64,000 bases of DNA from Thysanoteuthis rhombus (Eukaryota; Mollusca; Cephalopoda; Oegopsida; Thysanoteuthidae). The stretch's first letter is position 1. Every line of letters starts with the position of its first letter. Below, one piece after another: positions 40,771 through 49,674 of this stretch. The stretch covers positions 53,609,429-53,673,428 of the forward strand of contig OY735224.1 of assembly GCA_963457665.1 (NCBI GenBank), read 5' to 3'. A program made the translations under genes and the position numbers. The notes beneath the pieces are model-generated. The model had not been told where the DNA came from. It was given only the letters and a program-made list of their open reading frames with translations, and made no database searches.

Positions 40771-40799
40771 TATTTATAGACACATACCTGATGACGTCA
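40771..40799 (-). promoter_or_regulatory. CRE plus TATA core promoter, left arm
   Basis: Mirror of 45,759-45,787 with no difference: TATA at 40,771-40,778 and CRE at 40,792-40,799. The two promoters point away from the palindrome centre. Confidence 0.55.
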
Positions 40800-41156
40800 T
40801 CATGATGTCATAATTGAAGTCCCGTGATAATAACTTCTAATGTTTTGCTATAATAACTTCTAATGTCACGTGATAATATCTTCATTATGATGTCATAATG
40901 GATTTTGACGTATTTGTAATTTGAAAAAAAAAAAAAAAAACGAACCCAAAAATCAAGAAAAAAATCACAAATTACTAAAAAATTAAATGTAACTTCAATT
41001 TCAACATTTGTTTTTATTAAAATATTACTTAAAAATATTACCGTTGTTATCATTATCATTATTGTTTTTATCATCATCATTACCATTATTGATATTATTA
41101 GTATTTTTAAATGAATGAAAATACTATTTAATCAAAAACCGTCTAAAAAGTATTTT

Positions 41157-41220
41157 CTCTCATCTAGTGCAACCAAAAACATCCAAATCTAGATGATAAA
41201 CATCTAAATTGGCAACACTG
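41157..41220 (-). mobile_element. hAT-like terminal motif, left arm
   Basis: Read on - it begins cagtgttgccaatttagatg, then catctagatttggatg. A CAGTGTTGCCAA start followed by a short self-complementary stretch is a familiar end of non-autonomous hAT-type elements in animals. The matching other end was not found. The words tagatg and gatgttttt link it to the ~90-bp minisatellite. Confidence 0.4.
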
Positions 41221-41561
41221 AACAAGGAACATTACTCTTATTCTGGTCACTCAGAGACAGCCAATCGATGCTAGATATGTTAGTACAGCTAAATATGGTT
41301 TTAAGGTCAGTGAAAATCGGCAAATTCTTTTGATTCTTGTCTCTTATCCTCTTTCCCTCCCCTCCAGATATCGTTCGAGTTGTTTCTGGACTCTCAGAGA
41401 CCAGTGGACTTTCTTTCCCTAACATGGAATCAGCACTTCATTGTTAGTCATTCTGCTATTAGTAAGTTTTCTTTTCCAGGTTTCAATTTCCATACTGTGT
41501 GATGTCGCTAATAAACTCTCAGATACTTCCTTTTATGACCTTAATCTTGTCAACTCTTCAA
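41221..41561. other. Stretch between hAT-like end and LINE remnant, left arm
   Basis: No supported gene. An ATG frame of 73 codons (41,204-41,425 on -; 45,133-45,354 on +) is open, but it runs into the transposon end and has no recognisable domain or splice context. The mirror is 44,997-45,337. Confidence 0.4.
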
Positions 41562-41909
41562 AAACACTAGCTTACACTACTTCAGCAACATTATCATTAG
41601 TCTTTTAACGTCAGTCGTTGGCCACAGACCTTTCGTAGGATTTGCCACACTTTTCAATCATAGGCGTTGCAGAGCCAATACTTTCTAAATTTATCTAGTT
41701 CGTCTCTCCATTATATATTGCTATTTGAGTTTTCTAATTGCTTCTATGATGGCTCTGACTCCTGTTTTCTCTCTGATAAACTGTGATAACTTGTGGTCTG
41801 TCCATGTGGTTTTGGGTACAATTATTTCATGTGATCGTTGCATGGTTCTAAGTCTGTGGGTCAGTCTCTTGGTTAGGTTCTATATTTCAGCTCCATGTGG
41901 AAATTGTTC
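41562..41909 (-). pseudogene. LINE reverse transcriptase C-terminal remnant, left arm
   Basis: Mirror of 44,649-44,996, with the same stops. A 100-codon frame on the opposite strand (41,725-42,027) is only its shadow. Confidence 0.75.
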
Positions 41910-41912
41910 CAG

Positions 41913-42453
41913 GACTTATTTCAACAAGACAAAATTCTTTTCAGGAACTATTAGATGGGGGAAAAAAAAAGATCAGCGACCCATTTTGATTAAACAAAAT
42001 TCTTTATGGCCCCTCACTCACTTGTAAAAGCAATAAATAAATATATGAATATCTTTAGGCTGTAGCAAAGCACAGAAAAAAATAACTGATAGAATTATTA
42101 GAAATTGCAACATATCTATAATGTATATAACATTTTAAGGAGTTCTTTACGATTTTTTTTCTAAACTGGAATAACAAATACATAGTGAAAACTAAATTTG
42201 TCATTTAAAAAATGGCGAATTGCAGTGATAATCACCAGAAGGAATATTTTCTCTTTTGTGGAGGGGGAGAAAAAAACACATGTAATAAACCTTGAATAGT
42301 GCAGTAAATTCGTTCAAAAATCTATATACTGTTCAAAACTATACAGTTCAAGGTGATCATAATTCCTTACTTCTCTTTTTTAGCATACACTAAGCGAAAT
42401 TGATATACACAGCAATATACATAGTCATATTAATATGTACACCAATTCGTTAA
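41913..42453 (+). mobile_element. Dispersed repeat X, left arm
   Basis: About 540 bp, homologous to 43,021-43,572. It holds gacttatttcaacaagac, aattctttatggcccctcac and accttgaatagtgcag. In the arms the first ~30 bp of the element are missing, where the LINE remnant abuts. No open frame of its own; probably a non-autonomous DNA element. Confidence 0.7.
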
Positions 42454-42574
42454 GATTATTTGAAATAATGTGAGTATAATAAAAAACAGGTATTTTCAGA
42501 TTTAAATCAAAACGTTCGTCCCGAAGAGACGATATTCTTTATTATAAAACTCATATTATTTCCAATAATCTTTC
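42454..42574. repeat. Hairpin at the inner end of the left arm
   Basis: agattatttgaaataatgtg (42,454 on) and, read on -, agattattggaaataatatg (ending near 42,571) form ~35-bp imperfect inverted repeats around cgttcgtcccgaagagacg. Near-complete arm identity stops at the end of this hairpin. Confidence 0.75.
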
Positions 42575-42680
42575 AAATGATAATCATCTTGTCACTATTC
42601 GGAAATATTATGGGCTGTCAATTTGACCTTGAGCAAGATTGATCTTGGGAATGACTTTTGGCGCATTTTGGTATTTCTCA

Positions 42681-42812
42681 GAAATATAGAACCTAACCAA
42701 GAGACTGACCCACAGACTCAGAACCATGTAACGTTCACATCTGTCTGTGGCCAACGACTGACGTTAAAAGACTAATGATAATGTTGCTGAAGTAGTGTAA
42801 GCTAGTGTTTTC
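42681..42812 (+). pseudogene. LINE remnant with internal deletion, palindrome centre
   Basis: Matches 44,670-44,729 joined to 44,930-44,996 of the right arm (gaaatatagaacctaaccaa, then ctgtggccaacgactgacg). About 200 bp between them is missing. It starts exactly where the inner inverted homology stops (ggtatttctca). It is on the same strand as the right-arm copy and carries its own substitutions. Confidence 0.8.
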
Positions 42813-42990
42813 GATATAATTTCGATTTCTAATGAAAAAGAATGTGGCGCAATAACAATGATCTGGGCTTTAATGTTATGAATTCCGCCATAAGCTTCTA
42901 CTTCAAAAGAAAATATCCCCTCAATATTTCGTCGAGAAATTTAAACAGTTTTGAAAAATAAATGTCCATCAATTAGTCAGTCACTCAATG
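42813..42990. other. AT-rich centre segment, no feature seen
   Basis: No repeat partner or gene recognised, and it does not pair with the other side of the palindrome. It ends at the start of the X copy (ctcaatg|cagggct). Confidence 0.5.
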
Positions 42991-43572
42991 CAGGGCTACT
43001 CAACCTTTTTTTTCGTTTCAGAACTTATTTCAACAAGACAAAATTCTTTTCAGGAATTATTTGATGGGGAAAAGAAAAAAAAATTGTGATCCATTTTAAT
43101 TAAATAAAATTCTTTGTGGCCCATCACTCACTTGTAAAAGCAGTGGATAAATATATTGATATCTTTAGGCCCCAATCTAGCAGTAGCAAAACACAGAAAA
43201 AGATAACTGATAAAATTATTAGAAATTTCAACATATCTATAATGTATATATAATTTTAAGGACTTTATTACGATTTTTCCTCTAAACTGAAATAACAAAA
43301 CCTAATGAAAACTAAATTTATTATATAAAAAATGGCGAATAGCAGTGATAATCACCAGAAGGGATATTTATTTCTTATATTGAGGGAGAAAAAAATAAAA
43401 CTTATATACCTTGAATAGTGCAGTTAATTCGTTTCAAAATCTATATACTGTTCAAAACTAAACAGTTCAAGGTGATCATAATTCATTACTTCTCTTTTTC
43501 AGCATATACTAAGTTAAATTGATATACACAGCAATATGCATAGTCACATCAAATTGTACACCAATTTGTTAA
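42991..43572 (+). mobile_element. Dispersed repeat X, diverged copy in the palindrome centre
   Basis: Begins cagggctactcaacctttt, a start very like hAT terminal repeats (CAGGGNTNCTCAACC), and then follows the arm copy at roughly 85% identity for 550 bp with small indels. The reverse-complement end (gttgagtagccctg) was not found, so it may be truncated. It is direct to the left-arm copy and inverted to the right-arm one. Confidence 0.65.
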
Positions 43573-43876
43573 CTTTACCACACCGAAATCTACACTAATC
43601 AAAACTGCATAATTAAGGTATTCCTGCAACAATTTTGAAAGAGACCATTGGATGAGTTACGTGATAAAATATCCATAGATGTCGTCCGAGGGTTGAGGTA
43701 AAAAATACAACAGTTGTGATAGACGCCTTTGGAAGGCTGACGTAAGGAATGAACAAATGGGAATTTTGAGTCTAAATGTATTTCTAGATGAATGGCATGA
43801 AAATCTAATTATTTCTAGATACAATTGTATTTGTAAAATACATCCAATCTGCTCTCTGGCTTAGTAAGCGAGAGTC
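43573..43876. other. Centre segment, no gene
   Basis: AT-rich. The part at 43,770-43,850 has tctaaatgtatttctagatg and aattatttctagatac, words shared with the ~90-bp minisatellite and the hAT-like end, so it may be another decayed relative. Confidence 0.45.
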
Positions 43877-43983
43877 TGAGAAATACCAAAATGCGCCAAA
43901 AGTCAACTCCAAGGTCAGTCTTGGTCAAGGTCAAATTGACAGCCCATAATATTTCCAAATTGCGACAAGATGACTATCATTCG

Positions 43984-44104
43984 AAAGATTATTGGAAATA
44001 ATATGAGTTTTATAATAAAGAATATCGTCTCTTCGGGACGAACGTTTTGATTTAAATCTGAAAATACCTGTTTTTTTATTATACTCACATTATTTCAAAT
44101 AATC
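43984..44104. repeat. Hairpin at the inner end of the right arm
   Basis: Mirror of 42,454-42,574. Confidence 0.75.
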
Positions 44105-44645
44105 TTAACGAATTGGTGTACATATTAATATGACTATGTATATTGCTGTGTATATCAATTTCGCTTAGTGTATGCTAAAAAAGAGAAGTAAGGAATTATG
44201 ATCACCTTGAACTGTATAGTTTTGAACAGTATATAGATTTTTGAACGAATTTACTGCACTATTCAAGGTTTATTACATGTGTTTTTTTCTCCCCCTCCAC
44301 AAAAGAGAAAATATTCCTTCTGGTGATTATCACTGCAATTCGCCATTTTTTAAATGACAAATTTAGTTTTCACTATGTATTTGTTATTCCAGTTTAGAAA
44401 AAAAATCGTAAAGAACTCCTTAAAATGTTATATACATTATAGATATGTTGCAATTTCTAATAATTCTATCAGTTATTTTTTTCTGTGCTTTGCTACAGCC
44501 TAAAGATATTCATATATTTATTTATTGCTTTTACAAGTGAGTGAGGGGCCATAAAGAATTTTGTTTAATCAAAATGGGTCGCTGATCTTTTTTTTTCCCC
44601 CATCTAATAGTTCCTGAAAAGAATTTTGTCTTGTTGAAATAAGTC
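44105..44645 (-). mobile_element. Dispersed repeat X, right arm
   Basis: Mirror of 41,913-42,453; no difference seen. Confidence 0.7.
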
Positions 44646-44648
44646 CTG

Positions 44649-44996
44649 GAACAATTTCCACATGGAGCTGAAATATAGAACCTAACCAAGAGACTGACCC
44701 ACAGACTTAGAACCATGCAACGATCACATGAAATAATTGTACCCAAAACCACATGGACAGACCACAAGTTATCACAGTTTATCAGAGAGAAAACAGGAGT
44801 CAGAGCCATCATAGAAGCAATTAGAAAACTCAAATAGCAATATATAATGGAGAGACGAACTAGATAAATTTAGAAAGTATTGGCTCTGCAACGCCTATGA
44901 TTGAAAAGTGTGGCAAATCCTACGAAAGGTCTGTGGCCAACGACTGACGTTAAAAGACTAATGATAATGTTGCTGAAGTAGTGTAAGCTAGTGTTT
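44649..44996 (+). pseudogene. LINE reverse transcriptase C-terminal remnant, right arm
   Basis: One frame keeps the characteristic 3' text of LINE ORF2 proteins. FPHGAEI*NLTKRLTHR matches the usual TYGAETW.LTK..; RLRTMQRS matches RLRTTQRAMER; IREKTGVRAIIEAIRKLK* matches the R.RT.V.D.I..I.KLKW region; then TKGLWPTTDVKRL matches GRP..RW.DDVKRL. Five stops interrupt it, at 44,676, 44,835, 44,865, 44,871 and 44,898; the first two replace conserved Trp codons (tgg to tag). There is no frameshift over about 100 codons. The copy is 5'-truncated, as is usual for LINEs, and borders repeat X. It is dead. Confidence 0.75.
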
Positions 44997-45337
44997 TTGA
45001 AGAGTTGACAAGATTAAGGTCATAAAAGGAAGTATCTGAGAGTTTATTAGCGACATCACACAGTATGGAAATTGAAACCTGGAAAAGAAAACTTACTAAT
45101 AGCAGAATGACTAACAATGAAGTGCTGATTCCATGTTAGGGAAAGAAAGTCCACTGGTCTCTGAGAGTCCAGAAACAACTCGAACGATATCTGGAGGGGA
45201 GGGAAAGAGGATAAGAGACAAGAATCAAAAGAATTTGCCGATTTTCACTGACCTTAAAACCATATTTAGCTGTACTAACATATCTAGCATCGATTGGCTG
45301 TCTCTGAGTGACCAGAATAAGAGTAATGTTCCTTGTT
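44997..45337. other. Stretch between LINE remnant and hAT-like end, right arm
   Basis: Mirror of 41,221-41,561; no supported gene. Confidence 0.4.
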
Positions 45338-45401
45338 CAGTGTTGCCAATTTAGATGTTTATCATCTAGATTTGGATGTTTTTGGTTGCACTAGATGAGA
45401 G
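45338..45401 (+). mobile_element. hAT-like terminal motif, right arm
   Basis: Mirror of 41,157-41,220. Confidence 0.4.
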
Positions 45402-45758
45402 AAAATACTTTTTAGACGGTTTTTGATTAAATAGTATTTTCATTCATTTAAAAATACTAATAATATCAATAATGGTAATGATGATGATAAAAACAATAAT
45501 GATAATGATAACAACGGTAATATTTTTAAGTAATATTTTAATAAAAACAAATGTTGAAATTGAAGTTACATTTAATTTTTTAGTAATTTGTGATTTTTTT
45601 CTTGATTTTTGGGTTCGTTTTTTTTTTTTTTTTTCAAATTACAAATACGTCAAAATCCATTATGACATCATAATGAAGATATTATCACGTGACATTAGAA
45701 GTTATTATAGCAAAACATTAGAAGTTATTATCACGGGACTTCAATTATGACATCATGA

Positions 45759-45787
45759 TGACGTCATCAGGTATGTGTCTATAAATA
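45759..45787 (+). promoter_or_regulatory. CRE plus TATA core promoter, right arm
   Basis: A perfect cAMP-response element tgacgtca (45,759-45,766) lies 13 bp before a good TATA box, tataaata (45,780-45,787). An E-box tcacgtga is at 45,685-45,692, and two near-identical atgatgtcataat-type motifs lie further upstream (read on - in the left arm). The CRE-TATA distance is like that of compact animal promoters of germline genes driven by CREM/CREB. A start site would be expected near 45,810-45,815. This is a sequence match only. Confidence 0.55.
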
Positions 45788-45834
45788 CAAGCCGTTTCCG
45801 GGACTACTTTGATTCATTTGGTGTTTCCAGACTG

Positions 45835-46168
45835 ATGCAGAACAATGAACCTAAGACAAACAGGTTCAAATGCAAAAAAAGTTCTGCAAAAAATATCTCA
45901 GGCAGAGCAAGTGATTTGAAAACAAATCGTAAGTACCTCTATTATCTACTTTTTTCCTGTGTCGGACTAATCAAATTATTAAATTATTAAAATGAATTAA
46001 ATATATTTTGCCTCGCTTCATAACTTTGAGGCCATGAACATTGTAATTTCGCCATTTTGAATCGAGAACTGATGGCTTAAAATGATTCAACTTTTTTCTC
46101 TTGTTTTTGTCCTTGATGATCAAACATTATTCTGACATTTCTTCTTGTCTTTTATTTTTGCAGAATGA
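45835..46168 (+). CDS. Small two-exon gene model, 32-residue basic peptide, right arm
   Basis: The first ATG after the predicted start site (45,835) opens 31 codons that end at a perfect donor, aatc|gtaagt (45,929). A 235-bp intron closes with a strong pyrimidine tract and acceptor, tcttttatttttgcag (46,163). Joined, the frame gains one codon and stops at 46,166-46,168. The peptide begins MQNNEPKTNRFKCKKSSAK and has 6 Lys and 2 Arg against 2 acidic residues. I recognise no family. A different frame of exon two is also open (MKYLHQMKKPACDKGC...), so this could instead be a non-coding or differently phased transcript. An upstream ATG at 45,775 lies before the TATA box. Promoter, splice sites and short basic product recall protamine-like germline genes, but this is inference. 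Confidence 0.4.
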
Positions 46169-46230
46169 AATATCTTCACCAAATGAAGAAGCCAGCCTGT
46201 GACAAGGGATGCATAAGTTCAATGCCTTGC

Positions 46231-46439
46231 AACAAAACGTAACTCGATTTAGCACCCAAAAGGAGCTAGGTCTAGTTGCAAAACGGCCAACAAAACGTAA
46301 CTCGATTTAGCACCCAAAAGGAGCTAGGTCTAGTTGCAAAACGGCCAACAAAACGTAACTCGATTTAGCACCCAAAAGGAGCTAGGTCTAGTTGCAAAAC
46401 GGCCAAAACGGCCAAAGCGGCCAAAGCGGCCAAAACGGC
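46231..46439 (-). repeat. 9-bp and 58-bp tandem repeats, right arm
   Basis: Mirror of 40,119-40,327, with the same three units and no difference seen. They follow exon two of the small gene model. Confidence 0.95.
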
Positions 46440-46772
46440 AATATTTGCCTCTTGTATGTCAGCCCAGCAATTGGTCACTGACATACTCATGCATCCCAGA
46501 CGGGGTTTTTTTTTCCGCTTTTTTCCCCACTTTTTCGACTTTTTCGACTTTTAAGACTATATCCATAGTATGTGTATATGCGCACACACACACACACTAA
46601 GTACACTAAACACACAAATCTTATATGCATGAGCACACACGCATGTACTTCCATGCGCACAAACACACACAATTATACGCACATGTATAGATGTTAGCGA
46701 CGCTTCACCATGGGACAATGTTAGCAAGCTTCGTCTCATTGACAATCATACTGTAGTGAGTTCAATTCCAAC
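46440..46772. other. Short non-coding stretch, right arm
   Basis: Mirror of 39,786-40,118, with a weak tRNA-B-box-like motif near 46,756-46,775. Confidence 0.4.
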
Positions 46773-46879
46773 GCTAGGTAGCTAGATTGGTAGATAGATT
46801 GGTAGGTAGGTTGGGTAGGTATCTGGGTGGCTAGGTAAGTAGATAGGTTGCTAGGTAGATAGATGTGAACACAGACACT

Positions 46880-46915
<36 letters not shown>

Positions 46916-47062
46916 TGAACAGACAGCTAGATAGATTGATAGATAGATATGATCAGAAATAGATGTGAACAGACTGAGATACATACATGCATACATACAT
47001 ACATATATACAATAGATATGAACAGGGATCTATAAAACGGGCCGAGATAGGTAGGTGGGTGG

Positions 47063-47097
<35 letters not shown>

Positions 47098-47166
47098 TAC
47101 ATACATACATACACGCATACATACATACAACACACACATTTACACACATACACACATAGGCATAGA
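46773..47166. repeat. Compound microsatellite, right arm
   Basis: Mirror of 39,388-39,785, with (AC)14 at 47,065-47,092. Confidence 0.92.
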
Positions 47167-47255
47167 GCCACACTTGTGGGACACCGTGGGGCTTGATCTC
47201 ACTTCAGTATATGTCGGTGAGACTAGCTTCTGTATTACACCACGGCTTGGTGTCG

Positions 47256-47416
47256 CCCTATACTTGTGTGTGAGATTGTGGGTGTGCGTGTGTGTGTTGT
47301 TGTACGTGTTATGTCTGCTTGTGCATATGTGTGATTGTGTGCGTGTTTGTGTGCGTGAATGTAAAGGAGTATGCATGGGTTCGTGTGCGTGTGCGGTGTG
47401 TGTTGGTTGGCGTGTA
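47256..47416. repeat. TG-rich simple sequence, right arm
   Basis: Mirror of 39,138-39,298. It underlies most of a 170-codon frame on + that should not be taken as a gene. Confidence 0.85.
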
Positions 47417-47536
47417 TACATACTTCATGGATATGCATACTTAAACGCACCATTGGTGCCAATTTATACAAATAAAACTATTTTAATACAAATTTCAGTT
47501 TGTTGTTGTTATTTCTGCATTTTTATTCAATTCCAG

Positions 47537-47632
47537 GAGAAAACAGTTGGTAAAATTTATTCTCTTCCTGACAATCAACACGCGGAGAGAAAGAGAAAAA
47601 ATATGTTTCGTTTTTTTTCAGAGAAAATACAA
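47537..47632 (+). CDS. 96-nt exon-like block, right arm
   Basis: A strong acceptor (tttttattcaattccag, ending 47,536) and a strong donor (acaa|gtaagt, 47,633) enclose exactly 32 codons that are open in the zero-phase frame: EKTVGKIYSLPDNQ, then AERKRKNMFRFFSEKIQ. A second frame is open too, so the phase is uncertain. It lies on the same strand and 1.4 kb downstream of the CRE/TATA gene model, so it could be a later exon, but exon one and this block do not join in frame directly. The protein is not recognised. It may also be a chance exon in intronic DNA. Confidence 0.35.
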
Positions 47633-47707
47633 GTAAGTAAAATGACACAAATAAGCACAGAAAGAAAGAGAAAAATAGAGTAAAAAGAGAAGCCAATTAC
47701 TCCAAGC

Positions 47708-48844
47708 CAGTATTGCCAAATTCATTTACAGGCTCACATCTAAGATCTAATTTAGAAAAAACATCTAAAAGCATCTAGATTCACAAAGTATATACAGGGA
47801 TATTTGACCAAATTCATTCGTAGGCTTACATCTAAAATTCAATAATGATAAAAAACATCCAGAAACATCTAGATTCACTAGATGTATACAGATATATCTT
47901 TCCGAATTCATTTGCAGGCTTACATCTAAAATCCATAATAAAAACATATAAAAAACATCTAAATTTATCAGATATGTACAGGACCATTTTGCCAAATTCG
48001 TTCGTAGGCTCGTATCTAAAATTTGATGGAAAAATATCTAGAAACATTTAGATTCACCATGTATATACAGGGATATTTTACCAAGTTCATTTGCACGTTT
48101 ACATCTAAAATCCAATGGAAAAACATCTAAAAACATCTAGATTAAATAGGTATTTACAAGGATATTTTACCAAATTCATTTGCACGCTTACATCTAAAAT
48201 CCAATAGAAAAACATCTAAAAACATCTAGACTCACCAGGTATACATAGGTATATTTTACCAAATTCATTTGCATGCATACATGTAAGATTGAATAGAAAA
48301 ACATCTAAAAACATCTAAATTCCCTAGGTATATACAAGGATATTTTGCCAAATTCATTTGTAGGCTGACATCTAAAATTCAATTGAAAACATCTAGAAAC
48401 ATCTAGATTCACCAGGTGTGTACGGGAATATTTCACCAAATTCATTTGCAGGCTCACATCTAAAAACATCTAGACTCTCCATGTATACATAGGTATATTT
48501 TACAAAATTCATTTGCATGCTTACATCTAAATCCAATAGAAAAACCTCTAAAAACATCTAAATTCACCAGGTATATACAAGGATATTTTACCAAATTCAT
48601 CTGTTGGGCTTACACCTAAAATACAATAAATAAAAACTTCTAGAAACATGTAGATTCACCAGGTATATACAAGGATATTTTACCAAATACATTTGCAGAC
48701 TTACATTTCAAATTCGATTGAAAACATCTAGAAACATGTAGATTCACCAGATATGTACAGGTATATTACATCTTAGTTTTTTACATCTAAAATTCAAGAA
48801 AAAAACATCTAGAAAAATCTAGATTCACCAGATATATTCAGGGA
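47708..48844 (-). repeat. ~90-bp minisatellite, about 12 units, right arm
   Basis: Mirror of 37,710-38,846 with the same unit number and the same short unit. One substitution relative to the left arm was seen (cgtatc here, cgcatc on the left, at about 48,011-48,016, mirror of 38,527). Confidence 0.92.
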
Positions 48845-49371
48845 TACCGTCAATGGTGAATCTGGCTTTAATTAGCCTCTGAATCGATTTAGTGAGGTTA
48901 AGGTATTGCAGAACAAATTGATATAACTTGATACAAGCTGAAAAGAAAACGCATATTAAATTGTAACGAGGCCTTGAACGATGTGATTTTGAACAGTACA
49001 GAACATTTGTGGAACCAATTACTTAATTGTTTTGTGGATTCCTAAACCTGGTCTAGAGTTTATTCCTATTTAACCACCACCCAATCAGTGCCAAGCCCAT
49101 ATACATAAAAGATTGAAGTAAACATGCTTGAATTCTGGTTGACGCAAACTCGGTGATCAGTTTATGATAAACATACATTGCAGATCAAAACCTCCGTTAA
49201 AAACTCTATTCAGGTAGAGAATTAAAAAACAAACAAAATGTATTTTTTATTTCTCATACGAATGCCAAAGATTGACCTAAAAAGTTCAATGGACCTCAGG
49301 TATTGATTGAGCACTTTACCGACCCCTACTTTACAGAGACCGAGCTTAGTTCATGGTAACCTGTTTTTCAG
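48845..49371. other. Non-coding stretch upstream of the broken exon, right arm
   Basis: Mirror of 37,183-37,709. It ends in the pyrimidine tract and AG that open the broken exon. Confidence 0.5.
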
Positions 49372-49674
49372 ACAGCGTCCTCCATATGCACTGACGGGTC
49401 AGGGCTTGAGCAATCCCTGACCTCCAACGCAAAAGACACTGGGTACTGGGCTATCTTGATTTTAACTTAAACAATGAGAGTTATTTTTGATATCTCTCGG
49501 ACTCTTACGGTGTTTAATGCCAAAGAACAGGTTGGAGGTTATTATGTGAATACGATTGCTATCAATCAAGAAAGATCGAGCCCTAAGTCAGAAAAAGTTA
49601 TCTTTCATATACCAAACACATTACTACTGCCTTTTGCCAGCTTCATTAACATTGTTGTTTCTGTTACGATATAA
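49372..49674 (+). pseudogene. Broken coding exon with one in-frame stop, right arm
   Basis: A good acceptor (taacctgtttttcag, ending 49,371) opens a frame reading TASSICTDGSGLEQSLTSN, then DTGYWAILIL, one stop codon (taa, 49,468), then MRVIFDISRTLTVFNAKEQV and GGYYVNTIAI. The frame is otherwise open for about 100 codons, has mixed amino acid use, and the stop is a single interruption. The arrangement TDG...GYWAI...(V/I)..I....VFN faintly resembles extracellular discoidin-like (F5/8C) beta-sandwich domains of invertebrate lectins, but I would not assign a family on this. No clear donor was chosen. The left-arm copy has the same stop. Confidence 0.5.

Larger units (their letters stand above)
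31947..42574 (+). repeat. Palindrome, left arm (10,628 bp)
   Basis: Its reverse complement is 43,984-54,605. Every feature listed inside has a mirror copy. Differences seen by eye in the outer part: 31,952 t/c, 32,046 c/t, 32,535 g/a, 32,577 t/c, 33,518 t/c, 33,627 a/g, a 2-bp indel near 33,777, 33,812 c/a and a T-run change near 33,900. Inward of about 34 kb I saw only one substitution (38,527, g against a) and a (TG)16 versus (TG)14 difference at 39,461-39,492. Composition is strongly AT-rich, unlike the flanking satellite. Confidence 0.97.
42575..43983. repeat. Palindrome centre (mosaic spacer)
   Basis: The first and last ~107 bp (42,575-42,681 and 43,877-43,983) still pair as inverted repeats, but at about 90% identity (11 mismatches in 106 by eye). 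They share gcgcattttggtatttctca. The interior does not pair. It contains a deleted LINE copy (42,681-42,812), a ~170-bp AT-rich stretch, a diverged copy of repeat X (42,991-43,572) and ~300 bp with no recognised content (43,573-43,876). Confidence 0.9.

Noticed and set aside
41725-42027. 100-codon frame on + (mirror 44,531-44,833)
   Set aside because: TTG start, and it lies antisense across the LINE remnant and repeat X, which explain the sequence better.
45133-45354. 73-codon ATG frame (mirror 41,204-41,425)
   Set aside because: Runs into the hAT-like end, has no domain or splice context and is within chance length.
46756-46775. tRNA gene
   Set aside because: Only a loose B-box-like motif; no A box at the right distance and no cloverleaf.
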